Source of the DNA: Sulfuricella sp.
GTDB taxonomy: Bacteria; Pseudomonadota; Gammaproteobacteria; Burkholderiales; Sulfuricellaceae
Assembly (NCBI GenBank): GCA_028713975.1
Contig: JAQTNE010000001.1
Span: forward strand, 124,001 to 188,000
Direction of reading: 5' to 3'
Length of the DNA stretch: 64,000 nucleotides
Under the pieces are notes generated by a model. The model ran no database searches. It was given only the letters and a program-made list of their open reading frames with translations, and was not told where the DNA came from. A program made the translations under genes and the position numbers. Below are positions 1 to 9,661 of this stretch, in pieces. Position 1 is the stretch's first letter; every line of letters begins with the position of its first letter.

Positions 1-2
1 AT

Positions 3-2117
3 CTCGACGACCTGCGCAAGGCCCTCGCCGATTTCGTTGCCTCTGAAACCCCTACCGTGGATGGGTCGGGGGAGGTAGACACGCAACCTACCTTGGGCTT
101 CCAGCGCGTGATCCAGCGCGCCATCCTGCACGTGCAATCTTCCGGCAGGAAGGAAGTAACCGGCGCCAACGTACTGGTGGCAATTTTCGGCGAGAAGGAT
201 TCGCATGCGGTGTACTTCCTCAACCAGCAAGGCATTTCCCGCCTTGACGTGGTGAACTACATCTCCCATGGCATCAGCAAGGTGCCGGAAAGCAATGCCG
301 CGCGACCCGATGCGGAACAGGAAGCAGAGCAGGAAAGCACCCCTGCCGGCGCGCTGGAAAACTACACCCAGAATCTCAATATTCAGGCTTTGGCCGGCAA
401 GATTGACCCGCTTATCGGACGCGAGCTGGAGCTGGAGCGCACCATCCAGACCCTGTGCCGCCGCCGCAAGAACAATCCGCTGCTGGTCGGAGAGGCGGGA
501 GTCGGCAAGACCGCCATCGCCGAAGGCTTGGCGCGGCGCATCGTCGAAAACGAGGTGCCCGAGGTGCTGGCCGACAGCACGGTTTACTCGCTCGATATGG
601 GCGCGCTGCTGGCCGGCACCAAATACCGGGGCGACTTCGAGCAGCGGCTCAAGGCAGTGTTGAAGCAGCTCACCGAAGATCCGCATGCCATTCTGTTCAT
701 CGACGAGATCCATACCCTGATCGGAGCCGGCGCGGCGTCGGGCGGCACGCTCGATGCCTCGAACCTGCTGAAACCGGCCCTGAGTTCAGGTCTGCTGCGC
801 TGCATCGGCGCCACTACATTCAACGAATATCGCGGCATTTTTGAAAAAGACCATGCCCTGTCGCGACGCTTCCAGAAAATCGACGTACCCGAACCCTCGG
901 TGGAAGAAACCATCGCCATCCTGCGCGGCCTGAAGTCGCGTTTCGAGGCGCACCACGGTGTCAAGTACACCGCCGCCGCATTGACCACCGCGGCCGAACT
1001 TTCCGCGCGCTACATCAACGACCGTCACCTGCCGGACAAGGCCATTGACGTGATCGACGAAGCGGGCGCCGCGCAACGCATCCTGCCGAAATCGAGGCAG
1101 AAGAAGACGATCTCCAACAAGGAAATCGAAGAAATCGTCGCGAAAATTGCGCGCATTCCGCCAAAAAACATTTCCAGCGATGACCGCACCGCCCTGAAAA
1201 CGCTCGACCGCGACCTGAAATCCGTGGTATTCGGCCAGGACAAGGCCATCGAGGCGCTGGCGACCGCCATCAAAATGGCGCGCAGCGGGCTCGGCAGCCC
1301 GCAGAAACCCATCGGCTCCTTCCTGTTTTCCGGCCCTACCGGCGTCGGCAAAACCGAGGTGGCAAGACAACTGGCCTACACGCTCGGCATCGAGCTGATC
1401 CGTTTCGACATGTCCGAATATATGGAACGCCACGCGGTATCGCGTCTGATTGGGGCACCACCCGGCTATGTCGGCTTTGAACAGGGCGGGCTGCTCACCG
1501 AGGCCATCACCAAGCATCCTTATGCGGTGCTGCTGCTCGATGAAATCGAGAAAGCCCACCCCGACATTTTCAACATCCTGCTGCAGGTGATGGATCACGG
1601 CGCACTCACCGACAATAATGGCCGCAAGGCAGATTTCCGCAACGTGATCATCGTCATGACCACCAACGCCGGAGCAGAATCGCTGACCAAATCGGGAATG
1701 GGCTTTACCACCGCACAAAATCCCGGTGACGAAATGGTCGAGATCAAGCGGCTGTTCAGCCCCGAATTCAGGAACCGGCTCGATGGCACTGTTTCCTTCG
1801 CGCCGCTGAACCATGAAGTCATCCTGCGCGTGGTGGACAAATTCCTGATGCAACTGGAAGAGCAGTTGCACGAGAAGAAAGTGGAGGCGGTGTTTACCGA
1901 TGCGCTGAAAGATTATCTTGCCAAGCACGGCTTCGATCCGGCCATGGGTGCGCGACCGATGGCACGGCTGATCCAGGACACCATCCGCAAGGCGCTGGCG
2001 GACGAACTGTTGTTCGGTCGTCTGGCCAATGGCGGCAAGGTGGTAGTAGACATCGACAAGAGCGAAAAAGTTTTGCTCGAATTCGTCGAAAAAAGAGAAA
2101 GTGCGGTCAGCGCCTGA
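3..2117 (+). CDS. clpA: ATP-dependent Clp protease ATP-binding subunit ClpA (5' partial)
   Basis: ClpA is the hexameric AAA+ unfoldase that feeds substrates to ClpP. The reading frame is open to the window edge, so the true start lies upstream; an in-frame GTG at 57 is internal, because the codons before it ([11 protein letters not shown]) still read as ClpA N-domain. D1 shows Walker A GEAGVGKT and Walker [10 protein letters not shown]2 shows GPTGVGKT and LLDEIEKAH, with GYVGF in the pore loop. About 700 residues are present of the usual roughly 750. Its usual partner clpS would lie upstream and is not in the window. A strong hairpin terminator follows the stop. Confidence 0.96.
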   Translation, partial: LDDLRKALADFVASETPTVDGSGEVDTQPTLGFQRVIQRAILHVQSSGRKEVTGANVLVAIFGEKDSHAVYFLNQQGISRLDVVNYISHGISKVPESNAARPDAEQEAEQESTPAGALENYTQNLNIQALAGKIDPLIGRELELERTIQTLCRRRKNNPLLVGEAGVGKTAIAEGLARRIVENEVPEVLADSTVYSLDMGALLAGTKYRGDFEQRLKAVLKQLTEDPHAILFIDEIHTLIGAGAASGGTLDASNLLKPALSSGLLRCIGATTFNEYRGIFEKDHALSRRFQKIDVPEPSVEETIAILRGLKSRFEAHHGVKYTAAALTTAAELSARYINDRHLPDKAIDVIDEAGAAQRILPKSRQKKTISNKEIEEIVAKIARIPPKNISSDDRTALKTLDRDLKSVVFGQDKAIEALATAIKMARSGLGSPQKPIGSFLFSGPTGVGKTEVARQLAYTLGIELIRFDMSEYMERHAVSRLIGAPPGYVGFEQGGLLTEAITKHPYAVLLLDEIEKAHPDIFNILLQVMDHGALTDNNGRKADFRNVIIVMTTNAGAESLTKSGMGFTTAQNPGDEMVEIKRLFSPEFRNRLDGTVSFAPLNHEVILRVVDKFLMQLEEQLHEKKVEAVFTDALKDYLAKHGFDPAMGARPMARLIQDTIRKALADELLFGRLANGGKVVVDIDKSEKVLLEFVEKRESAVSA

Positions 2118-2140
2118 GAAGCGCAGCGACGATCAGGCAT

Positions 2141-2173
2141 AAAAATGGCGCAATATCTTGCGCCATTTTTTTA
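2141..2173 (+). terminator. Rho-independent terminator of clpA
   Basis: An 8-bp perfect stem TGGCGCAA / TTGCGCCA (2146-2153 and 2158-2165) with a 4-nt loop is followed by seven T and preceded by five A, so it could also act on leftward transcripts. Confidence 0.9.
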
Positions 2174-2176
2174 AAC

Positions 2177-2208
2177 GCCTGAAACGGCAGTTGATTACCG
2201 TTTCAGGC
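2177..2208. terminator. Inverted repeat between clpA and the DUF2892 gene
   Basis: A perfect 11-bp stem GCCTGAAACGG / CCGTTTCAGGC has a 10-nt loop. It lies 20 bp past the end of the leftward DUF2892 gene and may terminate that transcript, but no strong T-run follows it on either strand. Confidence 0.45.
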
Positions 2209-2227
2209 AACTACTGATGAATAAATT

Positions 2228-2437
2228 TTATTTCTTGTCTCGCATCGGGCAGGAATTAATGCCGAACAGCGTGTAGGCCGGGCACCAACCCATCAGCCCG
2301 GTAGCCAGAGGAACGATGCCGATCAAGCCCCACAACCATAAACCGCTTTCGCTTTTGAGTATGAACGTTAGGGATAGCAGCACAATTCCCACCGCGATAC
2401 GCAATATCTTGTCGATTCCACCCACATTTACTTTCAT
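2228..2437 (-). CDS. DUF2892 (YgaP-like) inner-membrane protein
   Basis: A 69-residue protein with two hydrophobic segments (about residues 11-27 and 32-52), the conserved N-terminal NVGGIDKILRI and a GWCPAYTLFGINSC motif with two cysteines near the C-terminus. This matches the DUF2892 family, which often occurs alone or fused to rhodanese domains beside sulfide-oxidation genes. It is the last gene of a leftward group with a Crp/Fnr regulator and a FisR-like activator, separated from the former by 76 bp. A role in sulfane-sulfur handling at the membrane is inferred from context only. Confidence 0.85.
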   Translation of the reverse strand: MKVNVGGIDKILRIAVGIVLLSLTFILKSESGLWLWGLIGIVPLATGLMGWCPAYTLFGINSCPMRDKK

Positions 2438-2513
2438 CTTCGTTTCCTCCGGTCAATAAACATTTCAGCATTTACATCATAGACCATGCCATTTCGGATG
2501 TATGTGACTTTGG

Positions 2514-3191
2514 TTACATTCGCAACGAAGCCTGCGCGACAGCGCGCAATGTAACGGCATCGACCTGTATCTGCTCGCGTTTCAACACGACCAGGCCTTG
2601 ATCCTCAAAACTTTTCAATAGCCGGCTGATGATCTCGCGCACGCTGCCCAGTTCATCCGCCAGGTTCTGGTGGGTGGCGTTAACGATTTCGCCTTTCGCC
2701 AGCAACAACGACGCCAGCCGCTGGTCGAGCTTGCGAAAGGCGATTTCTTCAACCAACTGCATCAGTTCGGCAAGGCGCTCGCCGAACAAACTGAAAATGG
2801 CGGCGCGAAAAGGCGAATGCTGCTCGATCAACAAGGAAAATAGCGGTCGCGGTACCACCACTGCGGTGAGATTGCTTTCCGCCACGCCGCGCGCCGGGTA
2901 GGCGGCTTCGCCCAGCAGGCAGCTGCTGGTGACGATGCAGCTCTCGCCGGGCAATACGCGGTAGAGTTGCAACTCACGCCCATTCGCCCCGGCCTTGGCG
3001 ACGCGCACCGAACCCGACAACAGCATGGGGAACGCCTGGCACGGGCCACTCGATTCAAACAGCACCGTCCCTGCCGGCACCTCAATATAAGACGCATCCC
3101 GGTCGAACCGCTGCCACAAGGCGGCGGACATATCCTGCAATGCCGGAAAGAGGGCGATGAGGTTATCCTTGACGGCATCTTCCATGATCAT
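2514..3191 (-). CDS. Crp/Fnr family transcriptional regulator
   Basis: A 225-residue regulator with an N-terminal cyclic-nucleotide-binding-like beta barrel (about residues 20-140; ALWQRFDRD, PAGTVLFE, LPGESC) and a C-terminal winged helix (about 150-215; THQNLADELGSVREIISRLL). It lacks the N-terminal cysteine cluster of FNR, so no Fe-S cluster is evident. ESCIVTSSC in the barrel carries two cysteines that could be redox- or sulfur-reactive; this is speculation. Its ATG overlaps the fisR stop (ATGA), so the two are translationally coupled. A second ATG two codons in (3185) is an alternative start. Likely target: the local sulfide genes. Confidence 0.9.
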   Translation of the reverse strand: MIMEDAVKDNLIALFPALQDMSAALWQRFDRDASYIEVPAGTVLFESSGPCQAFPMLLSGSVRVAKAGANGRELQLYRVLPGESCIVTSSCLLGEAAYPARGVAESNLTAVVVPRPLFSLLIEQHSPFRAAIFSLFGERLAELMQLVEEIAFRKLDQRLASLLLAKGEIVNATHQNLADELGSVREIISRLLKSFEDQGLVVLKREQIQVDAVTLRAVAQASLRM

Positions 3192-4558
3192 TCCTTGGTC
3201 AAATGCAGGCCGTAGCGGTTAAGTTTGCGATACAAGGTGCGCTCGCTAATGCCGAGGATATCCGCCACCGTGCGCCGATGGCCGCTGTGCCGTGCCAGCA
3301 GATCCTGGATATGGCGAATTTCCATTCCTTCGATGGAAAGACCGGCGGAGCCCGCCAAGGCCGTCGTCTCTGTTTTTGAAAGCGGCGATTCCGGTTGCGG
3401 CGCTTTTTGCGCTGTTACATCGCCAGAACTTTCAAACTGGATATGTTTGGCATGGATAATCCCGTTGGCTGACAGGGCAGCCGCTTTTTGCAGCACATTG
3501 CGCAGCTCACGCACGTTGCCGGGGTAATCGTAGCCCATCAAGCGGGAAATCGCGTCGGCGCCAAGCCGCGGACGCTGCTTGGTGGCGGCGCCGATACGGG
3601 CAAGCAGTGCTTCCGCCAGCGCGGGGATGTCCTGCCGCCGTTCGCGCAGAGACGGCAGCGTCACATCAATGCCCGCAATGCGGTAATAAAGGTCTTCACG
3701 AAACAACCCCTGATCGACGCGATCCAGCAAGTTCCGGTTGGTGGCAGAAACAATTCGCACATCCGCCGTCAGGTTCTCCGTACCGCCCACCCGGCGGTAT
3801 TCGCCCGTTTCCAGCACGCGCAACAGCTTGGGCTGCATGAAAAATGGAATTTCCCCGACTTCATCGAGAAACAGCGTGCCGCCATGGGCCAGTTCGAACA
3901 ACCCCTGCTTGCGCCCGATGCAGCCGGTAAAGGCGCCGCGTTCATGACCAAAAAATTCGCTCTCAAATACCGATTCGGCTATCGCCGCGCAATTCACCGC
4001 AATATATGGGCTCCCCCTGCGTTTCGAGCCATTATGCACAAATTCTGCTGCCAGTTCCTTGCCGACACCGCTTTCGCCGTACAGCAGGATCGGCGCCTCG
4101 GAGTCGGCCACGCGCCCCAGTTTTTCTGCGCACGCCAAAAAAGCGGGGGACTGTCCGATCATGCGCATTTCGTCACAGTCCAACTCTTCCGACGATCCCA
4201 GCGGCAGGATCGCTTCGCCCAAATACAGGCTGCCATCCGTCCCGCGAATCGGATGACCCTTGAGCCGCACCCGCTCGGGGTGATCGTGATTGTCATAATG
4301 GACATGCAAAACCTGGCAGGGCTCTCCGGTTGCAAACACCTTCTGGTGCGGGCAGACCTCGCCGTTTTCGTGGCAGGGAACCGGCGAATGATGGGAAATC
4401 TCATGGCACAAACGCCCGACAATTTCGTCCGGGCTCATGCCGTATACCAGACAATAGGCATGGTTGGCGGAAACCACGCGGTAATTCGCGTCGATCAGAA
4501 CAAAGGGATTGTCCTGAATATTAATCAGGGATTGCAGGTCGATAGCGGGACTATTCAT
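3188..4558 (-). CDS. fisR: Sigma-54-dependent Fis-family regulator, FisR-like sulfane-sulfur sensor
   Basis: The protein has an N-terminal PAS domain (about residues 8-90), an AAA+ domain (Walker A GESGVGKE, Walker B TLFLDEVGEI) and a C-terminal Fis-type HTH (RTVADILGISERTLYRKL). With the start used here the PAS domain has Cys36, Cys51, Cys62, Cys69 and Cys81. The 51-62-69 spacing (11 and 7) equals that of the three sensing cysteines recalled for Cupriavidus FisR, which activates sqr and pdo in response to polysulfide. The sigma-54 contact loop reads GAFTGC instead of GAFTGA. ATG 4558 is preferred over ATG 4576 because GGAAG sits 7 nt upstream and 4576 has no ribosome-binding site. It diverges from the sigma-54-promoted sqr transcript, its probable target. 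Confidence 0.9.
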   Translation of the reverse strand: MNSPAIDLQSLINIQDNPFVLIDANYRVVSANHAYCLVYGMSPDEIVGRLCHEISHHSPVPCHENGEVCPHQKVFATGEPCQVLHVHYDNHDHPERVRLKGHPIRGTDGSLYLGEAILPLGSSEELDCDEMRMIGQSPAFLACAEKLGRVADSEAPILLYGESGVGKELAAEFVHNGSKRRGSPYIAVNCAAIAESVFESEFFGHERGAFTGCIGRKQGLFELAHGGTLFLDEVGEIPFFMQPKLLRVLETGEYRRVGGTENLTADVRIVSATNRNLLDRVDQGLFREDLYYRIAGIDVTLPSLRERRQDIPALAEALLARIGAATKQRPRLGADAISRLMGYDYPGNVRELRNVLQKAAALSANGIIHAKHIQFESSGDVTAQKAPQPESPLSKTETTALAGSAGLSIEGMEIRHIQDLLARHSGHRRTVADILGISERTLYRKLNRYGLHLTKE

Positions 4559-4574
4559 TTTTTTGCTTCCATTC

Positions 4575-4589
4575 ATGACGATTTGTCAT
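4575..4589. promoter_or_regulatory. Third candidate FisR site near the fisR start
   Basis: ATGAC-N5-GTCAT is palindromic and keeps both ends of the two tandem 12-bp palindromes 75-100 bp away. It lies about 17 bp upstream of the preferred fisR start, suggesting autoregulation. Inferred from symmetry and similarity only. Confidence 0.5.
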
Positions 4590-4664
4590 GACACAGTATA
4601 ACCACAGCAGATCGCCGATGTAAATCATAAAGTTACTTTCGATATACGCCATTGATTATTTTCC

Positions 4665-4689
4665 ATGACATGTCATCATGACATGTCAT
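4665..4689. promoter_or_regulatory. Tandem palindromes, candidate FisR upstream activating sites
   Basis: Two identical perfect 12-bp palindromes ATGACATGTCAT (4665-4676 and 4678-4689) are separated by 1 bp, so their centres are 13 bp apart. They lie about 60 bp upstream of the sigma-54 promoter, a normal place for binding an enhancer-binding protein, and beside the gene of a sigma-54 activator. Confidence 0.8.
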
Positions 4690-4737
4690 GGAAAATACAT
4701 TCACAGCAATATCAAATATAAACAGTTACATACATTC

Positions 4738-4753
4738 TGGCACGCACATTGCT
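4738..4753 (+). promoter_or_regulatory. Sigma-54 (-24/-12) promoter of the sqr transcript
   Basis: TGGCACG-N4-TTGCT (GG at 4739-4740, GC at 4751-4752) matches the RpoN consensus essentially perfectly, including the 10-bp GG-to-GC spacing. Transcription should begin near 4764 and read the small gene at 4814 and then sqr. Confidence 0.9.
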
Positions 4754-4813
4754 TATGGTTTCTACCATTTGGGACGACCGTAGCCTGAATGCTTTATTTA
4801 AGGAGAATTGAAG

Positions 4814-5011
4814 ATGTCGGAAACATGGAAACTGCAGGACGGCGTAAAGATGGATGCCACCACCGCCAGTGAAGTTGCCAAGATCGCCTGCGCGCTAAAG
4901 TCCCTGTCGGCCTACACCGCACTGGCGACGGAAAGCGACGACGCACCCAATGACTTGCAAGTCATCGTGGATGAAGGCCTTGAGGCGATGGCCAGAATAT
5001 TCGTCTGGTAA
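4814..5011 (+). CDS. Small protein of unknown function, first gene of the sigma-54 sulfide transcript
   Basis: A 65-residue soluble protein with no signal peptide or membrane segment. AGGAG lies 8 nt before ATG 4814, so this start is preferred to a TTG two codons upstream. The sequence is mainly helical in character (KMDATTASEVAKIACALKS) with one cysteine and a C-terminal IFVW. I do not recognise the family. Its place between the sigma-54 promoter and sqr, about 50 nt from the promoter, implies co-induction with SQR by sulfide or polysulfide. It may be an accessory or sensor partner; no function is claimed. Confidence 0.75.
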   Translation: MSETWKLQDGVKMDATTASEVAKIACALKSLSAYTALATESDDAPNDLQVIVDEGLEAMARIFVW

Positions 5012-5072
5012 ATCGACATCAAACTCCAAACAACATCCCGTTAAATATTTATTTAAAAAGGAAAATATACAG

Positions 5073-6341
5073 ATGGCACATATCGTAATTCTTGGTGCGG
5101 GTATCGGCGGCATGTCATGCGCCTACGAAATGCGGGAGCAGGCACGGGCTGAAGACAAGGTCACCGTCATTTCGGATTCATCGGACTTTCAATTTACCCC
5201 CTCCAACCCTTGGGTCGCCGTCAACTGGCGCACCAAGGAAGATATCACCATTCCCCTGGCTCCCTACCTGGAGCGCAAAGGCATCAACCTGATCGCCACC
5301 GCAGCAAAACGCGTTCACCCGGAAAAAAACCAGGTCGAGCTGGTTGATGGGCGAAGCATTTCTTACGATTATCTGGTCATCGCCACCGGCCCGAAACTGG
5401 CTTTCGACGAAGTCGAAGGCATGGGCCCCGGCAAAAACACCCAGTCCGTTTGCCACGTCGATCACGCGGTGGAAGCCGGCAAGGCATGGGACAAATTCGT
5501 GCAGGATCCGGGTCCGATCGTGGTGGGTGCCGTACAAATGGCCTCCTGCTACGGCCCGGCTTATGAGTTCGCTTTCATTATGGAAACCGACCTGCGTCGA
5601 CGCAAGATTCGCGACAAAGTACCGATGACCTACGTCACCGCCGAACCCTATATCGGCCATCTCGGCCTGGGCGGCGTCGGCGACTCGAAAGGCTTGCTGG
5701 AATCTTCCATGCGCGAGCGCCACATCAAATGGATCTGCAACGCCAAGGTGACCAAGATCGAGCCCGGCAAGATGTTCGTCACCGAGCTGGACGACGCGGG
5801 TAATGTCAAAAAAGAACATGAACTACCATTCAAGCACTCGATGATGTTGCCGGCATTCAAGGGTATTGATGCAGTATTCGGCATCGAGGGCCTGACCAAT
5901 CCACGCGGTTTCATTCTGATCGACCCGTTCCAGCGCAACCCGAAATTCAACAACATCTACGGTGTCGGCGTGTGCGTTGCCATCCCGCCGGTGGAAGCCA
6001 CTCCAGTACCAACCGGCGCGCCCAAGACCGGCTACATGATCGAAACCATGGTCACTTCGACAGTGCACAACATCCGTGCCGCGCTCGATGGCAAGGAGCC
6101 GGATTTCAAGGCGACCTGGAACGCCATCTGCCTGGCTGACTTTGGCGACACTGGCGCGGCTTTCGTGGCGCTGCCGCAGATTCCGCCACGCAATGTCAAC
6201 TGGTTCAAGGAAGGCAAGTGGGTACACCTGGCAAAAATCGCCTTCGAAAAATACTTCATCCGCAAGATGAAAAAAGGCACCACCGAGCCGATTTACGAGA
6301 AATACGTGCTGGGCGTGCTGGGTATCAAAAAGAAAAAATAA
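5073..6341 (+). CDS. sqr: Sulfide:quinone oxidoreductase-family flavoprotein
   Basis: A 422-residue FAD-dependent pyridine-nucleotide-disulfide-type oxidoreductase that should oxidise sulfide to sulfane sulfur or polysulfide and reduce quinone at the inner membrane. The N-terminal dinucleotide fold GAGIGGMSCAYEM is intact and LVIATGP is present. Cys127 (SVCHVD), Cys159 (ASCYGPAYEF) and Cys301 (GVGVCVAIPP) occupy positions expected for the three SQR cysteines, and the C-terminus is basic (KKKK) as in monotopic SQRs. ATG 5073 is chosen from AAGGA at 5058-5062 and from homology. It is promoted by sigma-54 with the small gene at 4814 and ended by a strong terminator. The SQR subtype was not assigned. 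Confidence 0.88.
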   Translation: MAHIVILGAGIGGMSCAYEMREQARAEDKVTVISDSSDFQFTPSNPWVAVNWRTKEDITIPLAPYLERKGINLIATAAKRVHPEKNQVELVDGRSISYDYLVIATGPKLAFDEVEGMGPGKNTQSVCHVDHAVEAGKAWDKFVQDPGPIVVGAVQMASCYGPAYEFAFIMETDLRRRKIRDKVPMTYVTAEPYIGHLGLGGVGDSKGLLESSMRERHIKWICNAKVTKIEPGKMFVTELDDAGNVKKEHELPFKHSMMLPAFKGIDAVFGIEGLTNPRGFILIDPFQRNPKFNNIYGVGVCVAIPPVEATPVPTGAPKTGYMIETMVTSTVHNIRAALDGKEPDFKATWNAICLADFGDTGAAFVALPQIPPRNVNWFKEGKWVHLAKIAFEKYFIRKMKKGTTEPIYEKYVLGVLGIKKKK

Positions 6342-6375
6342 TCGCCACGGCTTTTCAAGTTTGTGTCTCCGTTTT

Positions 6376-6402
6376 GGGGCGACCTCGGTCGCCCCTTTTT
6401 TT
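6376..6402 (+). terminator. Rho-independent terminator of sqr
   Basis: GGGGCGACC / GGTCGCCCC stem with a 2-nt loop directly followed by seven T. Confidence 0.93.
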
Positions 6403-6473
6403 ATCCGCGGAAATACCGGATATAATGAACAATTAATGAAACACTATTCTGCCGCTGTGCGAGCGCCTCTTCC

Positions 6474-9029
6474 ATGCTAAAAACCTATCGTGACCATACC
6501 GCCGAGCGCACCGCGCTCGGCCTGCCTCCGCTCCCGTTGAGCGCAGAGCAAGTTGCCGCCCTGTGCGAACTGCTGAAAACGCCGCCCGCAGGGGAAGAAG
6601 CTTTTCTCGTTGACCTGCTGGAGAACCGCATCCCCGCTGGCGTGGATGATGCCGCCAGGGTGAAGGCGAATTTTCTTGCCAGCATCGCCAACGGCGAAAT
6701 AAATTCCCCGCTGGTCGGCAAGTCGCACGCGGTAAGGCTGCTGAGCACCATGCTCGGCGGCTATAACGTCACCGCCCTGGTTCAACTGCTCGACACCGAT
6801 CTTGCCGCCGATGCGGCGCAGGCGCTGAAGCACACCACCCTGATTTTCGACGCTTTCGAACAAATCGCCGAACGGATGAAAGCGGGCAACGCCCACGCCA
6901 AGGCGCTGATCCAGTCCTGGGCCGAGGGCGAGTGGTTTACCGCCAAACCGACCTTGCCCGAAGCCATCAAGATCGTGGTTTTCAAGGTGCCGGGGGAGAC
7001 TAACACCGATGATCTTTCCCCGGCTCAAGCCGCTTGGTCGCGCCCCGACATTCCGCTGCACGCCAAGGAAATGCTGGTATCGAAAATGCCGGACGCGCTG
7101 GAGACCATCGCCAGACTGAAAGAAAAAAACCTGCCCATCGCTTATGTCGGCGACGTAGTTGGCACCGGCTCCTCGCGTAAATCCGCGATCAATTCGGTGC
7201 AATGGCATCTGGGCCTGGACATTCCCCACATCCCGAACAAACGCACCGGCGGCATTGTGTTGGGCAGCAAGATCGCGCCGATCTTCTTCAACACTGCCGA
7301 GGATTCCGGCGCGTTGCCGATTGAATGCGACGTTTCCGCCATGAACAGCGGCGACATTCTTGTCATTCACCCTTACCAGAAAAAAATCACCGACGAGGCG
7401 GGCAAACTGGTCTCCAGTTTCACCCTGACACCGGCTACGCTGGCCGACGAAGTCCGCGCCGGTGGCCGCATCCCGCTGATTATTGGCCGCGGGCTCACCG
7501 CCAAGGCGCGTATTGCTCTCGGCCTGCCGCCCTCTGACCTGTTTGCCCTGCCCGCATCGGTCAGGGACAGCGGCAAGGGCTTCACCCTGGCGCAGAAAAT
7601 GGTCGGCCGTGCCTGCGGTGTCGCTGGCGTGCGCCCCGGCACTTACTGCGAGCCGAAGATGGCCACGGTCGGCTCGCAAGACACCACCGGCGGCATGACC
7701 CGCGACGAATTGAAAGAACTCGCCTGCCTCGGCTTCTCCGCCGATCTGGTCATGCAAAGCTTCTGCCATACCGCGGCCTACCCCAAGCCGGTAGACATCA
7801 AGCTGCAACATTCCCTGCCGGGATTCATGACCATCCGTGGCGGTGTCAGCCTCAAGGCGGGCGACGGCGTGATCCACTCCTGGCTGAACCGCATGCTGCT
7901 GCCGGATACCGTCGGCACCGGCGGCGACTCCCACACCCGCTTCCCGATCGGCATCTCTTTCCCAGCGGGTTCCGGCCTGGTGGCCTTTGCCGCTGCCATG
8001 GGTGCAATGCCGCTGGACATGCCGGAATCCGTGCTGGTGCGCTTCAAGGGCCAGATGCAGCCCGGCATTACCCTGCGCGACCTGGTCAACGCCATTCCCT
8101 ACGCCGCCATCCAGGAAGGCTCCATGACGGTGAGCAAGCAGGACAAGAAGAACGTGTTCTCTGGCCGCATTCTGGAAATCGAAGGGCTGCCTAATCTCAA
8201 GGTCGAGCAGGCATTCGAGCTTTCCGATGCCTCCGCCGAGCGTTCAGCCGCCGCCTGCACCGTGCGCCTCGGCAAGGAACCGGTGATCGAATATCTGAAA
8301 TCCAACGTCGCACTGCTCAGCAACATGATTGAGGATGGCTACCAGGACGTGCATACGTTGCAGCGGCGCATCGACGCCATGAGCGCCTGGCTGGCCAAGC
8401 CCGAACTACTGGAACCGGATGCCGATGCGGAATACGCCCATATCATCGAAATCGACCTCACCCAGATCAAGGAACCGCTGCTGGCCTGCCCTAACGATCC
8501 GGACAACATCAAGCCGCTGTCGGCGGTTGCCGGCAGCAAAATTGACGAGGTATTCATCGGCAGTTGCATGACCAACATCGGCCATTACCGCGCCACGGCA
8601 AAAATGCTTGAGGACGCCGGCCATATCCCGACTCGGCTGTGGATCGTTCCGCCGACCCGCATGGATGAAGCCGAGCTCCGGGAAGAAGGCGCCTACAGCA
8701 TTTTTGGCCGGGTCGGCGCCCGTACCGAAATGCCGGGATGCAGCCTGTGCATGGGCAATCAGGCGCGAGTGGCAGACAGCGCCACGGTCTTCTCCACCAG
8801 CACCCGCAACTTCGATAACCGCATGGGCAAAGGCGCACAGGTCTATCTTGGCTCAGCCGAACTGGCTGGCGCGTGCGCCCGCCTCGGCCATATCCCCAGC
8901 GTGCAGGAATACCTCGATCTGGTGAACAGCCGGATCACCCCCCAAGCCGACAGCGTTTACCGCTATCTTAATTTTGACCAGATGGAAGCATACGCGCCGC
9001 GTAAAATCATTCCGATCACGCCAGCGTAG
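6474..9029 (+). CDS. acnB: Aconitate hydratase B / 2-methylisocitrate dehydratase
   Basis: Converts citrate to isocitrate in the TCA cycle, and 2-methylisocitrate in the methylcitrate cycle, in the cytosol. At 851 residues it is close to E. coli AcnB (about 865). The N-terminal HEAT-like domain and the swivelled domain order of AcnB are evident ([15 protein letters not shown] before [11 protein letters not shown]). The 4Fe-4S ligands are visible in FIGSCMTN and in CSLCMGNQ near the C-terminus. It starts about 70 bp after the sqr terminator and is followed by a GST gene 9 bp after its stop, so the two are probably cotranscribed. Confidence 0.97.
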   Translation: MLKTYRDHTAERTALGLPPLPLSAEQVAALCELLKTPPAGEEAFLVDLLENRIPAGVDDAARVKANFLASIANGEINSPLVGKSHAVRLLSTMLGGYNVTALVQLLDTDLAADAAQALKHTTLIFDAFEQIAERMKAGNAHAKALIQSWAEGEWFTAKPTLPEAIKIVVFKVPGETNTDDLSPAQAAWSRPDIPLHAKEMLVSKMPDALETIARLKEKNLPIAYVGDVVGTGSSRKSAINSVQWHLGLDIPHIPNKRTGGIVLGSKIAPIFFNTAEDSGALPIECDVSAMNSGDILVIHPYQKKITDEAGKLVSSFTLTPATLADEVRAGGRIPLIIGRGLTAKARIALGLPPSDLFALPASVRDSGKGFTLAQKMVGRACGVAGVRPGTYCEPKMATVGSQDTTGGMTRDELKELACLGFSADLVMQSFCHTAAYPKPVDIKLQHSLPGFMTIRGGVSLKAGDGVIHSWLNRMLLPDTVGTGGDSHTRFPIGISFPAGSGLVAFAAAMGAMPLDMPESVLVRFKGQMQPGITLRDLVNAIPYAAIQEGSMTVSKQDKKNVFSGRILEIEGLPNLKVEQAFELSDASAERSAAACTVRLGKEPVIEYLKSNVALLSNMIEDGYQDVHTLQRRIDAMSAWLAKPELLEPDADAEYAHIIEIDLTQIKEPLLACPNDPDNIKPLSAVAGSKIDEVFIGSCMTNIGHYRATAKMLEDAGHIPTRLWIVPPTRMDEAELREEGAYSIFGRVGARTEMPGCSLCMGNQARVADSATVFSTSTRNFDNRMGKGAQVYLGSAELAGACARLGHIPSVQEYLDLVNSRITPQADSVYRYLNFDQMEAYAPRKIIPITPA

Positions 9030-9038
9030 AGAAAAATA

Positions 9039-9650
9039 ATGAAACTGATAATGACGCCAACCAGCCCGTTTGCCCGCAAAGTCCGTATTGTCATGGCGGA
9101 AAAACGCATCGAATATGAATCAGTGGTGGATAGCCCATGGGAAGCGAACACTCGCGTGCCGGATTACAACCCGCTTGGCATGGTGCCGGTACTGGTATTG
9201 GACGACGACAGCACCCTGTTCGATTCGCGCGTGATCGTCGAATACCTCGACACGGTCAGCCCGGTGTCGCAGTTGATCCCCAAGGACGGTCGCCAACGCT
9301 TGGCGGTGCGGCGCTGGGAAGCGCTGGCCGACGGCATCTCCGATGCCGCCGCCGCAATTTATATCGAGAAAAAACGACCGGAATCGCAGCAAAGCCCGGA
9401 ATGGATCGTGCGTCAGGAAAAGAAAGTGTTCCTCGGCCTCGAAACGATGGCAGTAGAACTCGGCGACAAAAGCTGGTGTACCGGAGAATTCTTCAACCTG
9501 TCGGACATTGCGGCCGGATGCGCGATGGGCTACCTCGACCTGCGCCACCCGGCAATCGAATGGCGCCGGGCGCACCCGGTGCTCGCCCGGCTTGCCGACA
9601 AGCTGTCGCAGCGCCCCTCCTTCAAGGAAACCATGCCGCCTGCGGCTTGA
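9039..9650 (+). CDS. Glutathione S-transferase family protein
   Basis: A 203-residue cytosolic GST with an N-terminal thioredoxin-like fold (TSPFARKVRIVMAEK, the cis-proline region MVPVL and the glutathione-contact DSRVIVEYLD) and an all-helical C-terminal domain (FNLSDIAAGCAMGYLDLR). Serine in SPFARKV is the probable catalytic-position residue. It resembles the small bacterial YibF-like or stringent-starvation-like GSTs. Substrate unknown. It follows acnB by 9 bp and converges on mnmA. Confidence 0.9.
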   Translation: MKLIMTPTSPFARKVRIVMAEKRIEYESVVDSPWEANTRVPDYNPLGMVPVLVLDDDSTLFDSRVIVEYLDTVSPVSQLIPKDGRQRLAVRRWEALADGISDAAAAIYIEKKRPESQQSPEWIVRQEKKVFLGLETMAVELGDKSWCTGEFFNLSDIAAGCAMGYLDLRHPAIEWRRAHPVLARLADKLSQRPSFKETMPPAA

Positions 9651-9661
9651 GTGCTTGAGTG

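Noticed and set aside
2177-2208. Strong intrinsic terminator after the DUF2892 gene
   Set aside because: The stem is perfect but lacks a T-run on the minus strand, so it is listed only at low confidence.
6477-7934. A 485-residue minus-strand frame opposite acnB
   Set aside because: Antisense shadow of AcnB, which is fully conserved on the plus strand.
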